Positions 7,138-14,260 of a DNA stretch of 36,295 bases are shown here, piece after piece (position 1 is the stretch's first letter; every line of letters starts with the position of its first letter). This DNA is from Actinoplanes sp. KI2 (GTDB lineage: Bacteria; Actinomycetota; Actinomycetes; Mycobacteriales; Micromonosporaceae). The position numbers were made by a program, and so were the translations under genes. The notes under the pieces were generated by a model. The model was given only the letters and a program-made list of their open reading frames with translations. It searched no databases and had not been told where the DNA came from. The stretch lies in assembly GCF_025630775.1 (NCBI RefSeq), contig NZ_JAOSZE010000071.1, positions 1 through 36,295 on the forward strand, in the 5' to 3' direction.

Positions 7138-7772
7138 TCCGGGTGCTGGTGGCCGACGACCAGGCGACCGTACGGGACGGCCTGGTCACGCTTCTCGGCC
7201 TCACCGAGGGGGTCGAGGTGGTCGGCGCCGCCGCGGACGGCGAGGAGGCGGTGCGGCTCACCGCCGAGCTGCGGCCCGACGTGGTGCTGATGGACCTGCG
7301 CATGCCCCGGCTGGACGGCGCCGCCGCGACCGCCCGGATCGTGGCCGAGGCGCCCGGCACCGCGGTGCTGGTGCTGACCACGTACGCGGACGACGAGTCC
7401 CTGGCCGGCGCCCTGCGAGCCGGCGCCCGTGGCTACCTGACCAAGGACACCGGCCGGGCCGAGCTGGCCACCGCGGTCCGCGCGGTCGCCTCCGGCCAGG
7501 CCACCTTCGCCAAGGAGATCGCCGACCGCCTGGTACAGGGCTTCACCACCGGCGCGCCCCGGCCCGGCCTGCGCGAGCGCTTCCCGGCGCTGACCGCCCG
7601 CGAGGCCGACGTGCTGGAGGCGATCACGCTCGGCCACAACAACGCCCGGATCGCCGCCGACCTGTTCCTCAGCGTCGCCACCGTGAAGAGCTACATCAAC
7701 TCGATCTTCGCCAAGATCGGCGCCCGCGACCGCGCCCACGCCGCCGCCATCGCCACGGGCCGCACCGACTGA
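7134..7772 (+). CDS. LuxR/NarL-family response regulator
   Basis: 212 aa. The receiver domain (about 1-120) has the acidic pair D8/D9, phospho-acceptor Asp54 in VVLMDLRMPRLDG, the switch Thr in VLVLTTYADD and Lys104 in GYLTKDT. The C-terminal domain (about 145-210) is a LuxR-type HTH: LTAREADVLEAITLGHNNARIAADLFLSVATVKSYINSIFAKIGARDR, shown here only to locate its conserved E..VL, N..IA and TVK/I..I..K elements. The start ATG 7134 overlaps the kinase stop. It is the cognate regulator of the preceding kinase, and its targets may include its own operon. The clpP-like genes follow 78 bp downstream behind their own regulatory palindrome. Confidence 0.94.
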   Translation: MIRVLVADDQATVRDGLVTLLGLTEGVEVVGAAADGEEAVRLTAELRPDVVLMDLRMPRLDGAAATARIVAEAPGTAVLVLTTYADDESLAGALRAGARGYLTKDTGRAELATAVRAVASGQATFAKEIADRLVQGFTTGAPRPGLRERFPALTAREADVLEAITLGHNNARIAADLFLSVATVKSYINSIFAKIGARDRAHAAAIATGRTD

Positions 7773-7778
7773 GGAGCC

Positions 7779-7795
7779 ATCTGCTAACAGCAGAT
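7779..7795. promoter_or_regulatory. PopR-like operator upstream of the clpP pair
   Basis: ATCTGCT-AAC-AGCAGAT is a perfect 7-bp inverted repeat with a 3-bp spacer, 56 bp upstream of the first clpP ATG. From memory, the Streptomyces PopR box in front of clpP3-clpP4 is reported as TCTGCC-N3-GGCAGA. The site here keeps TCTGC-N5-GCAGA with the same symmetry. With a popR-like gene 1.4 kb downstream, autologous control is likely. No strong -35/-10 is evident between it and the gene. Confidence 0.7.
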
Positions 7796-7850
7796 CGGCT
7801 TGGTGCGCCGCGATCCGGGACCCGATGGTGGGAGCAGGAAGGGAGACATC

Positions 7851-8459
7851 ATGCAACCTGCCATCGCCGGGTCCGTGGACGACCAGGTCACCGCCCGCCT
7901 GCTCCATCAGCGCATCATCGTCCTCGGCCAGGAGGTCGACGACCCGATCGCCAACCGGCTCTGCGGCCAGCTCCTGCTGCTGTCCGCCGAGGATCCGCGC
8001 GCCCCGATCAGCCTCTACATCAACTCGCCGGGCGGGTCGGTCAGCGCGGGCCTGGCCATCTACGACACCATGCGCCTGATCCCGAACGAGGTGAGCACAC
8101 TCGCCCTCGGGCTGGCCGGCAGCATGGGCCAGTTCCTGCTCACCGCGGGCACCCCCGGCAAGCGGTTCTGCCTGCCGCACTCCCAGGTCCTCATGCACCA
8201 GGGATCGGCCGGCTTCGGCGGGACGGCGGCCGACGTGGAGATCTACGCCGACCAGCTGGAGCGGATCGGCGCCCTGCTGCTGCGGCTGACCGCGGAACAC
8301 ACCGGGCAGCCGTACGCGACGGTCGAGCTGGACAGTCGCCGCGACCGGTGGTTCACCGCCGAACAGGCCCGCGACTACGGCCTGATCGACCACATCCTGG
8401 ACCGCGTCGACGACGTGCGGCCGGGCCTGACCCGCGAGCCGATGGGACTGACCGCATGA
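7851..8459 (+). CDS. clpP: ATP-dependent Clp protease proteolytic subunit (ClpP3-like)
   Basis: 202 aa, a standard ClpP length. The start is ATG 7851 with GGAAGGGAG just upstream. It carries YINSPGGSVSAGLAIYDTM, the nucleophile Ser91 in GLAGSMGQFLL, His116 in QVLMHQGSAG and the triad Asp165 in DSRRDRWFT, so the catalytic triad is complete. ClpP subunits form tetradecameric barrels fed by ClpX or ClpC unfoldases. In Streptomyces a second, normally silent pair (ClpP3/ClpP4) is induced by PopR when ClpP1P2 fails. The short, processed N-terminus, the paired second subunit and the convergent PopR-like gene all match that arrangement. The stop overlaps the next ATG (ATGA). Confidence 0.93.
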   Translation: MQPAIAGSVDDQVTARLLHQRIIVLGQEVDDPIANRLCGQLLLLSAEDPRAPISLYINSPGGSVSAGLAIYDTMRLIPNEVSTLALGLAGSMGQFLLTAGTPGKRFCLPHSQVLMHQGSAGFGGTAADVEIYADQLERIGALLLRLTAEHTGQPYATVELDSRRDRWFTAEQARDYGLIDHILDRVDDVRPGLTREPMGLTA

Positions 8460-9073
8460 GCCAGTACACGATCCCGACCGTGGTGGAGAAGACGCCGACC
8501 GGGGAGCGCGCCTTCGACATCTACTCCCGGCTGCTCTCCGACCGGATCATCTTCCTCGGCACCGAGATCGACGACGGGGTCGCCAACGTGGTGATCGCCC
8601 AGCTGATCCACCTGGAGTCGTCCGGCGAGCAGGAGATCGGGCTCTACATCAACTCGCCGGGCGGGTCGTTCAGCGCGCTCACCGCGATCTACGACACCAT
8701 GCATTTCGTACGCTGCGACATCGCCACCATCTGCGTGGGCCAGGCGGCGTCCGCGGCGGCGGCCCTGCTCGCGGCGGGCACGCCCGGGAAGCGCTCGGTG
8801 CTGCGGCACGCGAAGGTCACCCTGCACCAGCCGTCCAGCCAGGCCCGGGGCACGCTGCCGGACCTCGCCGTGGAGGCCAAGGAGGTGGCGAAGGTGCGCG
8901 CCGAGATGGACCAGATCCTGGCCGACCACACCGGCCACCCGGTGTCGAAGATCCGCGCCGACACGGACCGGAGCATGACCCTGACGGCGGCCGAGGCGGT
9001 CGCCTACGGCCTGGCCGACCAGGTGATCACGAGGCGGCAGGCCCGCGCCTACCGCCTCGACAACGCGGCCTGA
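8456..9073 (+). CDS. clpP: ATP-dependent Clp protease proteolytic subunit (ClpP4-like), altered active site
   Basis: 205 aa, translationally coupled to the preceding clpP. It has IYSRLLSDRIIFLGTEID, YINSPGGSFSALTAIYDTM, Ser99 in GQAASAAAALL (canonical SMG changed to SAA) and His124 in KVTLHQPSSQ. Aligned without gaps to E. coli ClpP, where DTERDRFLSAPEA contains triad Asp171, this protein reads DTDRSMTLTAAEA, which places Ser173 at the catalytic Asp position. The subunit may therefore be weakly active or inactive on its own and serve as a partner in a mixed ClpP3P4 ring. The handle region helix (DLAVEAKEVAKVRAEMDQILADHTG) is normal. Confidence 0.92.
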   Translation: MSQYTIPTVVEKTPTGERAFDIYSRLLSDRIIFLGTEIDDGVANVVIAQLIHLESSGEQEIGLYINSPGGSFSALTAIYDTMHFVRCDIATICVGQAASAAAALLAAGTPGKRSVLRHAKVTLHQPSSQARGTLPDLAVEAKEVAKVRAEMDQILADHTGHPVSKIRADTDRSMTLTAAEAVAYGLADQVITRRQARAYRLDNAA

Positions 9074-9090
9074 CGCCTGTCGCAGCGGGT

Positions 9091-9175
9091 CGGCCCTCGT
9101 GGCGCGACGGCCCTCGTGGCGCGACGGCCCTCGTGGCGCGACGGCCCTCGTGGCGCGACGGCCCTCGTGGCGCGA
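9091..9175. repeat. Five perfect tandem copies of a 17-bp unit
   Basis: The unit CGGCCCTCGTGGCGCGA is repeated five times without a single substitution (9091, 9108, 9125, 9142, 9159). It starts 18 bp after the clpP4-like stop and ends 21 bp before the end of the convergent popR-like gene. The unit is not a multiple of three and no convincing reading frame covers it. Perfect identity suggests recent expansion by slippage. Confidence 0.95.
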
Positions 9176-9196
9176 CGGTTCCTTGGCGTCGCTTGA

Positions 9197-9571
9197 TCAG
9201 GCGGCCAGGAGCATGACGTCGCCGCCGCCGGACCGGGGTGCCGGGCGGCTGATGGGGGACCGGGCCAGGCGGGCGCGCTGCAGGCGGGCGTCGGCCAGGC
9301 GGAGGACCGGGGCGGTGCGGTCGTAGGTCAGATCGCGCCGCACCTCCGCCAGCAGGTCGGGCAGCTCGATCCGCAGCGAGTCGCAGACCGCGGCCAGCAC
9401 CTCGGAGCTCGGCTCCTTGCGGCCGCGCTCGACCTCGGACAGGTAGGGCACCGAGACGCACGCCTGTTTGGCCACCTCGGCGAGAGTCCGCCGCTGCTCG
9501 AGCCGGTGGCGCCGCAGCACCTCGCCGACGACGGTGCGCAGCAGGGGCCGGGTGCGTGCCTTCTCCGTCAT
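9197..9571 (-). CDS. popR: PopR/ClgR-family XRE regulator of clpP genes
   Basis: 124 aa from ATG 9569-9571, with GGTGA upstream; an in-frame GTG 9595 is less likely. A single XRE helix-turn-helix covers about residues 10-70 (RRTLAEVAKQACVSVPYLSEVERGRKEPSSEVLAAVCDSL), with the YLSEVERGxKEPSSE signature of ClgR/PopR regulators. The protein ends in LLAA. Reports on Streptomyces lividans PopR describe ClpP-dependent degradation that requires its C-terminal alanines, so this tail is likely a degron linking protease activity to clpP3P4 expression. It converges on the clpP3-clpP4-like pair, whose upstream region bears a matching palindrome. Confidence 0.88.
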   Translation of the reverse strand: MTEKARTRPLLRTVVGEVLRRHRLEQRRTLAEVAKQACVSVPYLSEVERGRKEPSSEVLAAVCDSLRIELPDLLAEVRRDLTYDRTAPVLRLADARLQRARLARSPISRPAPRSGGGDVMLLAA

Positions 9572-9647
9572 GAAGTCACCGTACCGACCCGGCACCGATC
9601 CGGCGTCCGTCGCGGTTCAGCCCGCCGCGAACGCCGCCCCCGGGCGC

Positions 9648-10289
9648 TCAGCGGCCGGCGATCCGGCCGAGCAGCGCCAGGTTCTTGCTGATCACACCGG
9701 TGACCCCGAGCTCGAACGACCGGTCCAACTCCGGTTCGGTCTCCACCGACCAGGCCATCACCAGGTCGGTGGAGCGGTGCAGCTCGGCCACGATCTCCGG
9801 GGTCAGCAACCGCAGCCGGATCGAGACGCCGTGCGCCCGCTCGCGGCGCAGCCGGGCCCGCAGCCGGCTCAGCTGACGCGGGTTGGCCGCCGACAGGATG
9901 CGGCGCACGTTCGCGTCCCCGGCGAACGCGTCGAGCATCCGCCACTGCTTGGTGCAGACCGCCACCGGTACGCCCGGCCGCCGCTCGCGAAGCGTCCCGG
10001 CCACCCGGTCGGCGACCGCGAGCGACGGCCCCTTGAGGTCGAGCATCAGCCGCGGGTCGTCGCCGGCGACCGCCAGCACCTCCTCGAGCTCGGGCACCAC
10101 CACGTCGCGCCGCCGGGTCACGCCGGTGGTCCGGTCCCAGTAGAGGCGCGGCCCGATCGCCCGGCTGTGCCGCATCTCGAGCGCACCCCGGTACAGGTGG
10201 ACATCCGCCTCTACGAGATCGACGCCGGCGTCCAGCGCCGCCCGCAGGCCGGCGATGGTGTTGCCACCCCGATGGGCCACCGCGAGCAT
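9648..10289 (-). CDS. Short glycerophosphodiester phosphodiesterase (GDPD) family protein
   Basis: 213 aa. GDPD enzymes cleave glycerophosphodiesters to glycerol-3-phosphate and an alcohol in a metal-dependent TIM barrel. The first catalytic His is His6 in AHRGGNT, the metal pair is Glu27/Asp29 in LVEADVH, and the second His is His41 in MRHSRAIG. The usual HD is HS here. MLDLKG and MAWSVETEPELDRSFELGVTGVISKN form the later strands. At 213 aa it is shorter than most (about 240-280), with a reduced insertion after the second His. There is no signal peptide, so it acts in the cytosol. The start ATG 10287-10289 lacks a clear Shine-Dalgarno. It lies behind the terminator of the sulfonate operon. 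Confidence 0.87.
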   Translation of the reverse strand: MLAVAHRGGNTIAGLRAALDAGVDLVEADVHLYRGALEMRHSRAIGPRLYWDRTTGVTRRRDVVVPELEEVLAVAGDDPRLMLDLKGPSLAVADRVAGTLRERRPGVPVAVCTKQWRMLDAFAGDANVRRILSAANPRQLSRLRARLRRERAHGVSIRLRLLTPEIVAELHRSTDLVMAWSVETEPELDRSFELGVTGVISKNLALLGRIAGR

Positions 10290-10328
10290 GAGCCGACTCT
10301 AGATCACCGAGACAGCAGCCCGAGCGCC

Positions 10329-10346
10329 TCCGTGGTCTGCCACGGA
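10329..10346 (-). terminator. Hairpin terminator of the sulfonate operon
   Basis: TCCGTGG (10329-10335) and CCACGGA (10340-10346) form a perfect 7-bp stem with a 4-nt loop, starting 3 bases beyond the stop of the last gene of the operon on the minus strand. No T-tract is present. Confidence 0.6.
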
Positions 10347-10348
10347 CC

Positions 10349-11413
10349 TCAGGCCGTCACCGCCCCGGCCGTCTCGCGGAGCCGGCCGAGCAGGGCGTCG
10401 CCGACCCGGGCGGTCTCCCGGCGGTACGGGGTGTCGGACAGCACGAAGTGGGTGATGCCCAGCTCGGCGTACCGGCGCAGCGCGGCCGCGACGTCCTCGG
10501 CCGAGCCGACCAGCCAGGTCGTTCCCGCCCCGCCCCCGCCGTACCGGCCGGGCGCGGTGTAGAGGCAGCTGTCCAGCACGTCGCCGCGAACGGCCAGGTC
10601 GAGCAGGCGCTGCTGGCCCACGGCCGGGCCGCGCAGCTGCTCGCGGGGAAGAGGGGCCTGGGCGGCCATGTCGGCGACCCGCGCCTCGGCGTCGCGCCAC
10701 GCCTCCTCGGTGGTGTCCCGGACCAGCGTGGTGATCCGCAGTCCGAACTCCAGCGGCGGCAGGTCGCGGTCGAGCGCGGCGCTGAGGCCGCGCAGCCGTT
10801 CGATCCGGGCGGCGATCCCGTCGAGCGGCTCGCCCCAGAACAGCTGCACGTCCGCCTCGGTGGCCGCGACCTTCTCGGCGGCGGCCGACGCGCCCCCGAA
10901 GTACAGGCGGGGACCGGTCCCGCGCGGCCGGGGCACCACGGTCGAGTCGGTGACGCTGAAGTACTCGCCCTCGTAGGTGACGTTCGACGAGGTCCAGAGG
11001 CGACGCGCGATCCGCATGAACTCCTTGGTGCGGGCGTATCGCTGCGCCTGATCACCCTCGACATCCCCGTACGCGGAAAGGTTGTCCTGCCCGCTGACGA
11101 TGTTGATCAGCAGCCGGCCGCCGCTGAGGTGGTCGAGGGTCGCGGCGGCGCTCGCGAAGTGCGCCGGCCGCCAGTAGCCGGGCCGGATCGCGACCAGCGG
11201 CCGGAACGTCGTGGTGCGGGCCGCGATCGCGGTGGCGACCGTGAAGGTGTCCGGCCGCCCCCAGCCGGTGCCGATCAGCGCGCCCTCCCAGCCGTGCTCC
11301 TCGGCGGTGCGGGCCAGGCCGGCCAGGTGGTCGAGGGTCCCGTATCCGTCGACCGCGTCGTCGCCGCGGTGTCCCGGCTCGATCGTGTTGGGCAGATACC
11401 ACAGGAACGTCAT
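10349..11413 (-). CDS. ssuD: SsuD-type FMNH2-dependent alkanesulfonate monooxygenase
   Basis: 354 aa, a luciferase-like (LLM class) flavin-dependent monooxygenase. It opens LWYLPNTIEPGHRG, then has GYGTLDHLAGLARTAEEHGWEGALIGTGWGRPD, RPGYWRPAHFASAAATLDHLSGGRLLINIVSGQD and RYARTKEFMRIARRLW, the order and spacing of SsuD. These enzymes use reduced flavin and oxygen to release sulfite from sulfonates. The last gene of a six-gene operon, its ATG overlaps the upstream monooxygenase stop (ATGA). The reduced flavin is presumably supplied by the flavin reductase at the operon head. Substrate range cannot be told from sequence. Confidence 0.87.
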   Translation of the reverse strand: MTFLWYLPNTIEPGHRGDDAVDGYGTLDHLAGLARTAEEHGWEGALIGTGWGRPDTFTVATAIAARTTTFRPLVAIRPGYWRPAHFASAAATLDHLSGGRLLINIVSGQDNLSAYGDVEGDQAQRYARTKEFMRIARRLWTSSNVTYEGEYFSVTDSTVVPRPRGTGPRLYFGGASAAAEKVAATEADVQLFWGEPLDGIAARIERLRGLSAALDRDLPPLEFGLRITTLVRDTTEEAWRDAEARVADMAAQAPLPREQLRGPAVGQQRLLDLAVRGDVLDSCLYTAPGRYGGGGAGTTWLVGSAEDVAAALRRYAELGITHFVLSDTPYRRETARVGDALLGRLRETAGAVTA

Positions 11414-12747
11414 GCGCCGGCCCCTTCCAGCTCCCGGGTGAACTGGTTGGCCGGCCGGGGGAGGCCGTAGTGCTCCCGTAGGGTGGCGCCTTCGTACTCC
11501 GTACGGAAAAGGCCTCGTTCTTGAAGGATCGGAACCACCTTCTCCGCGAACGCCTCGATCCCGGACGGCAGCACGGCCGGCATGATGTTGAAGCCGTCCG
11601 CGGCGCCGTTCTCGAAGTAGTGCTGGATCGTGTCGGCGACCTGGACCGGCGTGCCGGTGAAGGTGCGATGGCCGCGGCCGCCGCCGAGCTTGCCGATCAG
11701 TTCCCGTACGGTCAGGTTGTCCCGCCGGGCCCAGTCCACGATCAGCGTGCGCCGGCTCTTGGCGCCCTCGATCTCGTCCTCGCCGGGCAGGTCATCCGGC
11801 AGCGGCTCGTCCAGCCGGAGGATCGCGGGATCGACCCGGAGGGTGTGTGCGAGCGTCGCGACGGCATACGAAGGGGCGATCAGGCGGTCCAGTTCGGCGT
11901 CGAGCTCGCGGGCCTCGGCCTCGGTGTCCCCGATGACCGGCACGATCCCGGGCAGGATGACGACGTGGTCGGGGTCGCGGCCGGCCGCCGCCGCGCGGCG
12001 CTTGAGGTCGGCGTAGAACGCCTGGCTCTCGGCGAGCGTCGGCTGGGCGGTGAAGACCGCCTCGGCCCACTTGGCGGCGAACTGTTTGCCGTCCTCGGAG
12101 GAGCCGGCCTGCACGAGCAGCGGATGGCCCTGCGGCGAGCGGGGCAGGTTCAGCGGACCGTCCACCCGGAAGTGGGCGCCGCGATGGTCGATCGCGCGCA
12201 CCCGGTCCCGCCGGGCGTGGACGCCGGCGGCCTTGTCCGCGACGACGGCGTCGTCCGCCCAGCTGTCCCAGAGCTTGGTGGAGACCTCGAGGAACTCGTC
12301 GGCCCGCTCGTACCGGGCCCGGTGCAGCGGCTGGTCGTCGAGGCCGAAGTTGCGGGCCGCCGCCTCGCCGGCGGTGGTGACGATGTTCCAGCCGGCCCGG
12401 CCGCCGGAGAGGTGGTCGAGCGAGGCGAACCGGCGTGCCAGGTTGTAGGGCTCGTTGTACGAGGTGGACGCGGTCGCGATCAGCCCGATCCGGCTGGTGC
12501 CGGCGGCCAGCGCGGCCAGCAGCAGGGTCGGTTCCAGCTTGCCGGACGGCCGGCGGCCGGGGTCGCTCCACAGCACCGGGCTGTCGGCCAGGAAGACCGA
12601 GTCGAACTTCGCCTCCTCGGCGACCCGGGCCAGCTCCTGGTGCGCCGCCAGCGAGAGGTTCGAGTACGGGTCCGCCGCCGGCAGCCGCCAGGACGCCTCG
12701 TGGTGCCCGGTGTCGTGCAGGAACAGGTTGAAGTGCAGCTTCCTCAC
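11410..12747 (-). CDS. NtaA/SnaA/DszA-type FMN-dependent monooxygenase
   Basis: 445 aa from GTG 12745-12747, which overlaps the ATPase stop (GTGA) and is preceded by GGGGG. It shows the long LLM subfamily pattern: KLHFNLFLHDTGHHEASW, FDSVFLADSP, GLIATASTSYNEPYNLARRFASLDHLSGGRAGWNIVTT, then YERADEFLEVSTKLWDSW. Also VQAGSSEDGKQFAAKWAEAVFTAQ and GTPVQVADTIQHYFENGAADGFNIMP. This subfamily includes nitrilotriacetate, dibenzothiophene-sulfone and pristinamycin IIA synthase monooxygenases, all using FMNH2 from a separate reductase. In an ssu-type operon it probably oxidises a sulfone, sulfonate or related organosulfur compound. Two different LLM enzymes in one operon suggest two sequential or parallel substrates. 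Confidence 0.88.
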   Translation of the reverse strand: MRKLHFNLFLHDTGHHEASWRLPAADPYSNLSLAAHQELARVAEEAKFDSVFLADSPVLWSDPGRRPSGKLEPTLLLAALAAGTSRIGLIATASTSYNEPYNLARRFASLDHLSGGRAGWNIVTTAGEAAARNFGLDDQPLHRARYERADEFLEVSTKLWDSWADDAVVADKAAGVHARRDRVRAIDHRGAHFRVDGPLNLPRSPQGHPLLVQAGSSEDGKQFAAKWAEAVFTAQPTLAESQAFYADLKRRAAAAGRDPDHVVILPGIVPVIGDTEAEARELDAELDRLIAPSYAVATLAHTLRVDPAILRLDEPLPDDLPGEDEIEGAKSRRTLIVDWARRDNLTVRELIGKLGGGRGHRTFTGTPVQVADTIQHYFENGAADGFNIMPAVLPSGIEAFAEKVVPILQERGLFRTEYEGATLREHYGLPRPANQFTRELEGAGA

Positions 12748-13439
12748 TGGTGGACCCCCAACGCGTCGAGAAGAAAGGCACGCAGCTCGGCGGGCGTGCG
12801 GTCCACCCGTACGTCCGCGTGGATGACGCCGCCGTCGAGCAGGATCACCCGGTCGGCGAGCGCGATCGCCTCGTCGACGTCGTGGGTGACCAGCAGCACC
12901 GCCGGTTGGTGCACCGCGCACAGGTTGCGCAGCAGGTCGTGCATCCTGATCCGGGTGAGCGCGTCGAGCGCCCCGAACGGCTCGTCGGCCAGCAGCAACT
13001 GCGGCTCGCGAACCAGGGATCGGGCCAGCGCGGCGCGCTGCTGCTCGCCGCCGGAGAGCTGGTACGGCCAGGCCCGTTCCCGGCCGGCCAGGCCCACCTC
13101 GGCCAGCGCCTGCTTGCCGCGGTCGGCGGCGTCGGCGCCCCGAAGGCCGAAGACGACGTTGTCGAGCACCCGTTTCCACGGCAGCAGCCGGGAGTCCTGG
13201 AAGACCATCGAGACCGATTCCGGCACGGTGATCTGGCCGTACCCGTCGACGTCGCGGTCCAGCCCGGCGAGCGCGCGCAGCAGCGTGCTCTTGCCGGTGC
13301 CGGAGCGGCCGATCAGCGCCACGAACTCACCGGCCGCGATGTCCAGGTCGAGCCCGTTGAGCACACCGCCGTTGCGGCTGAAGGTCCGGTGCAGGTTGCG
13401 CACCCGGACGGCGGTCAGCTCTCGAGTGTCCGTCGCCAT
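12744..13439 (-). CDS. ssuB: Sulfonate-type ABC transporter ATP-binding protein
   Basis: 231 aa from ATG 13437-13439. Walker A is GRSGTGKST, the Q-loop is MVFQDSRLLPWKRVLDNV, the signature is QLSGGEQQRAALARSL, Walker B is LLLADEPFGALD and the switch His is in LLVTHDVDEA. The LLPW Q-loop is characteristic of nitrate/sulfonate/taurine (SsuB/TauB) ATPases. It energises import of the substrate bound by SsuA through SsuC. Its start lies 25 bp inside the permease gene and its stop overlaps the next GTG, so it is tightly coupled. Confidence 0.93.
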   Translation of the reverse strand: MATDTRELTAVRVRNLHRTFSRNGGVLNGLDLDIAAGEFVALIGRSGTGKSTLLRALAGLDRDVDGYGQITVPESVSMVFQDSRLLPWKRVLDNVVFGLRGADAADRGKQALAEVGLAGRERAWPYQLSGGEQQRAALARSLVREPQLLLADEPFGALDALTRIRMHDLLRNLCAVHQPAVLLVTHDVDEAIALADRVILLDGGVIHADVRVDRTPAELRAFLLDALGVHQ

Positions 13440-14260
13440 GCCAGCGCCCTCCTCTCCACGAGCCGTACGGCGGTGTCGGCGAGGAAGCCGAAGACGCCGT
13501 AGATCACCAGGCCGACGACGATCACGTCGGTCTGCCCGTACTCCCCGGCCAGGCTCATCATGTGACCGATGCCGGAGGTCGCGTTGTACTGCTCGACCAC
13601 GACCAGGCCGAGCAGCGACGAGGTCACCGCGAACCGCATGCCGAGCAGGAAGCCGGGCAGCGCGCCCGGCAGCACCACGTGCCGGATGAACTCGCCGCGG
13701 CCGATCCCGATCGTCTCGGCGAGCTCGGCGTACTTGCCGTCGATGCTGCGCAGGCCGTTGTGCGTGTTGATGTAGACCGGGATGAGCGTGATCAGCGCGA
13801 TGGTCACGATCTTCATCTCCTGGCCGATGCCGAACCAGGCGATGAACAGCGGGATGAGCGCCAGCGTGGGGATCGACCGCTTGATCTGGATCGGACCGTC
13901 CACCAGCGACTCGCCGATCCGGGACAGCCCCGAGACGAGCGCGAGCACGACGCCGCCGAGCACGCCGAAGGCGAGGCCCAGCGCGGCCCGGTGCAGCGAG
14001 GCGAGGATGTCGCCGAGCAGGTCGTGCTCCACCCACTGGGTCTTGAACGCCTCGACCACGTCCCACGGTGCGGTGAGGATCGCCGGGCTGAGGTAGCCGG
14101 TGGCCGAGCCGACCGCCCAGGCGACGAGCAGCAGGATCGGCCCGATCCAGAAGGCGTGCCGGATCCGGCGCCCGGGGCCCAGCCGGCGGCGCACCACCCG
14201 GATGTCGGCCCGGGAGGGATCGGCGATCGCGTCGACCGGCGTGCCGACGGTGGCGGTCAT
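13415..14260 (-). CDS. ssuC: Sulfonate-type ABC transporter permease
   Basis: 281 aa from ATG 14258-14260, overlapping the ssuA stop (ATGA). After a 40-residue cytoplasmic N-terminus come about six membrane helices of the BPD_transp_1 type (WIGPILLLVAWAVGSATGYL, LGLAFGVLGGVVLALVSGL, IPTLALIPLFIAWFGIG, then VTSSLLGLVVVEQ and VIVVGLVIYGVFGFLAD). The cytoplasmic loop KYAELAETIGIGRGEFIRHVVLPGALP is the EAA-like ATPase contact. The signature SIPTLALIPLFIAWFGIGQ fits SsuC/TauC. Confidence 0.93.
   Translation of the reverse strand: MTATVGTPVDAIADPSRADIRVVRRRLGPGRRIRHAFWIGPILLLVAWAVGSATGYLSPAILTAPWDVVEAFKTQWVEHDLLGDILASLHRAALGLAFGVLGGVVLALVSGLSRIGESLVDGPIQIKRSIPTLALIPLFIAWFGIGQEMKIVTIALITLIPVYINTHNGLRSIDGKYAELAETIGIGRGEFIRHVVLPGALPGFLLGMRFAVTSSLLGLVVVEQYNATSGIGHMMSLAGEYGQTDVIVVGLVIYGVFGFLADTAVRLVERRALAWRRTLES

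Noticed and set aside
5313..8393. A 1026-codon open frame on the minus strand across the two-component and clpP genes
   Set aside because: It is antisense to five recognisable plus-strand genes with intact catalytic motifs. Its own translation is low-complexity Arg/Gly/Pro/Ala/Ser with no domain. Long antisense frames arise from very high third-position GC.
9091..9175. CRISPR-like array
   Set aside because: The 17-bp units are directly adjacent with no spacers and there are no cas genes nearby.
9027..9461. A minus-strand frame reading through the 17-bp repeats into the popR region
   Set aside because: The repeat period is not a multiple of three and the frame overlaps popR out of frame. The protein is a repetitive Arg/Pro/Gly sequence with no ribosome site.
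9614..9640. ClgR-type box (GTTC...GCGAAC) upstream of popR
   Set aside because: The right half matches, but the left half is GTTCAG and the spacing is one base off the GTTCGC-N5-GCGAAC pattern as I recall it. Too weak to annotate.
12747..13179. A longer N-terminus for the NtaA-type monooxygenase (589 codons)
   Set aside because: The extra residues are Arg/Gly/Ala-rich and antisense-like within the ssuB coding region. The family starts at RKLHFNLFLHDTGHHEASW, where GTG 12747 overlaps the ssuB stop.
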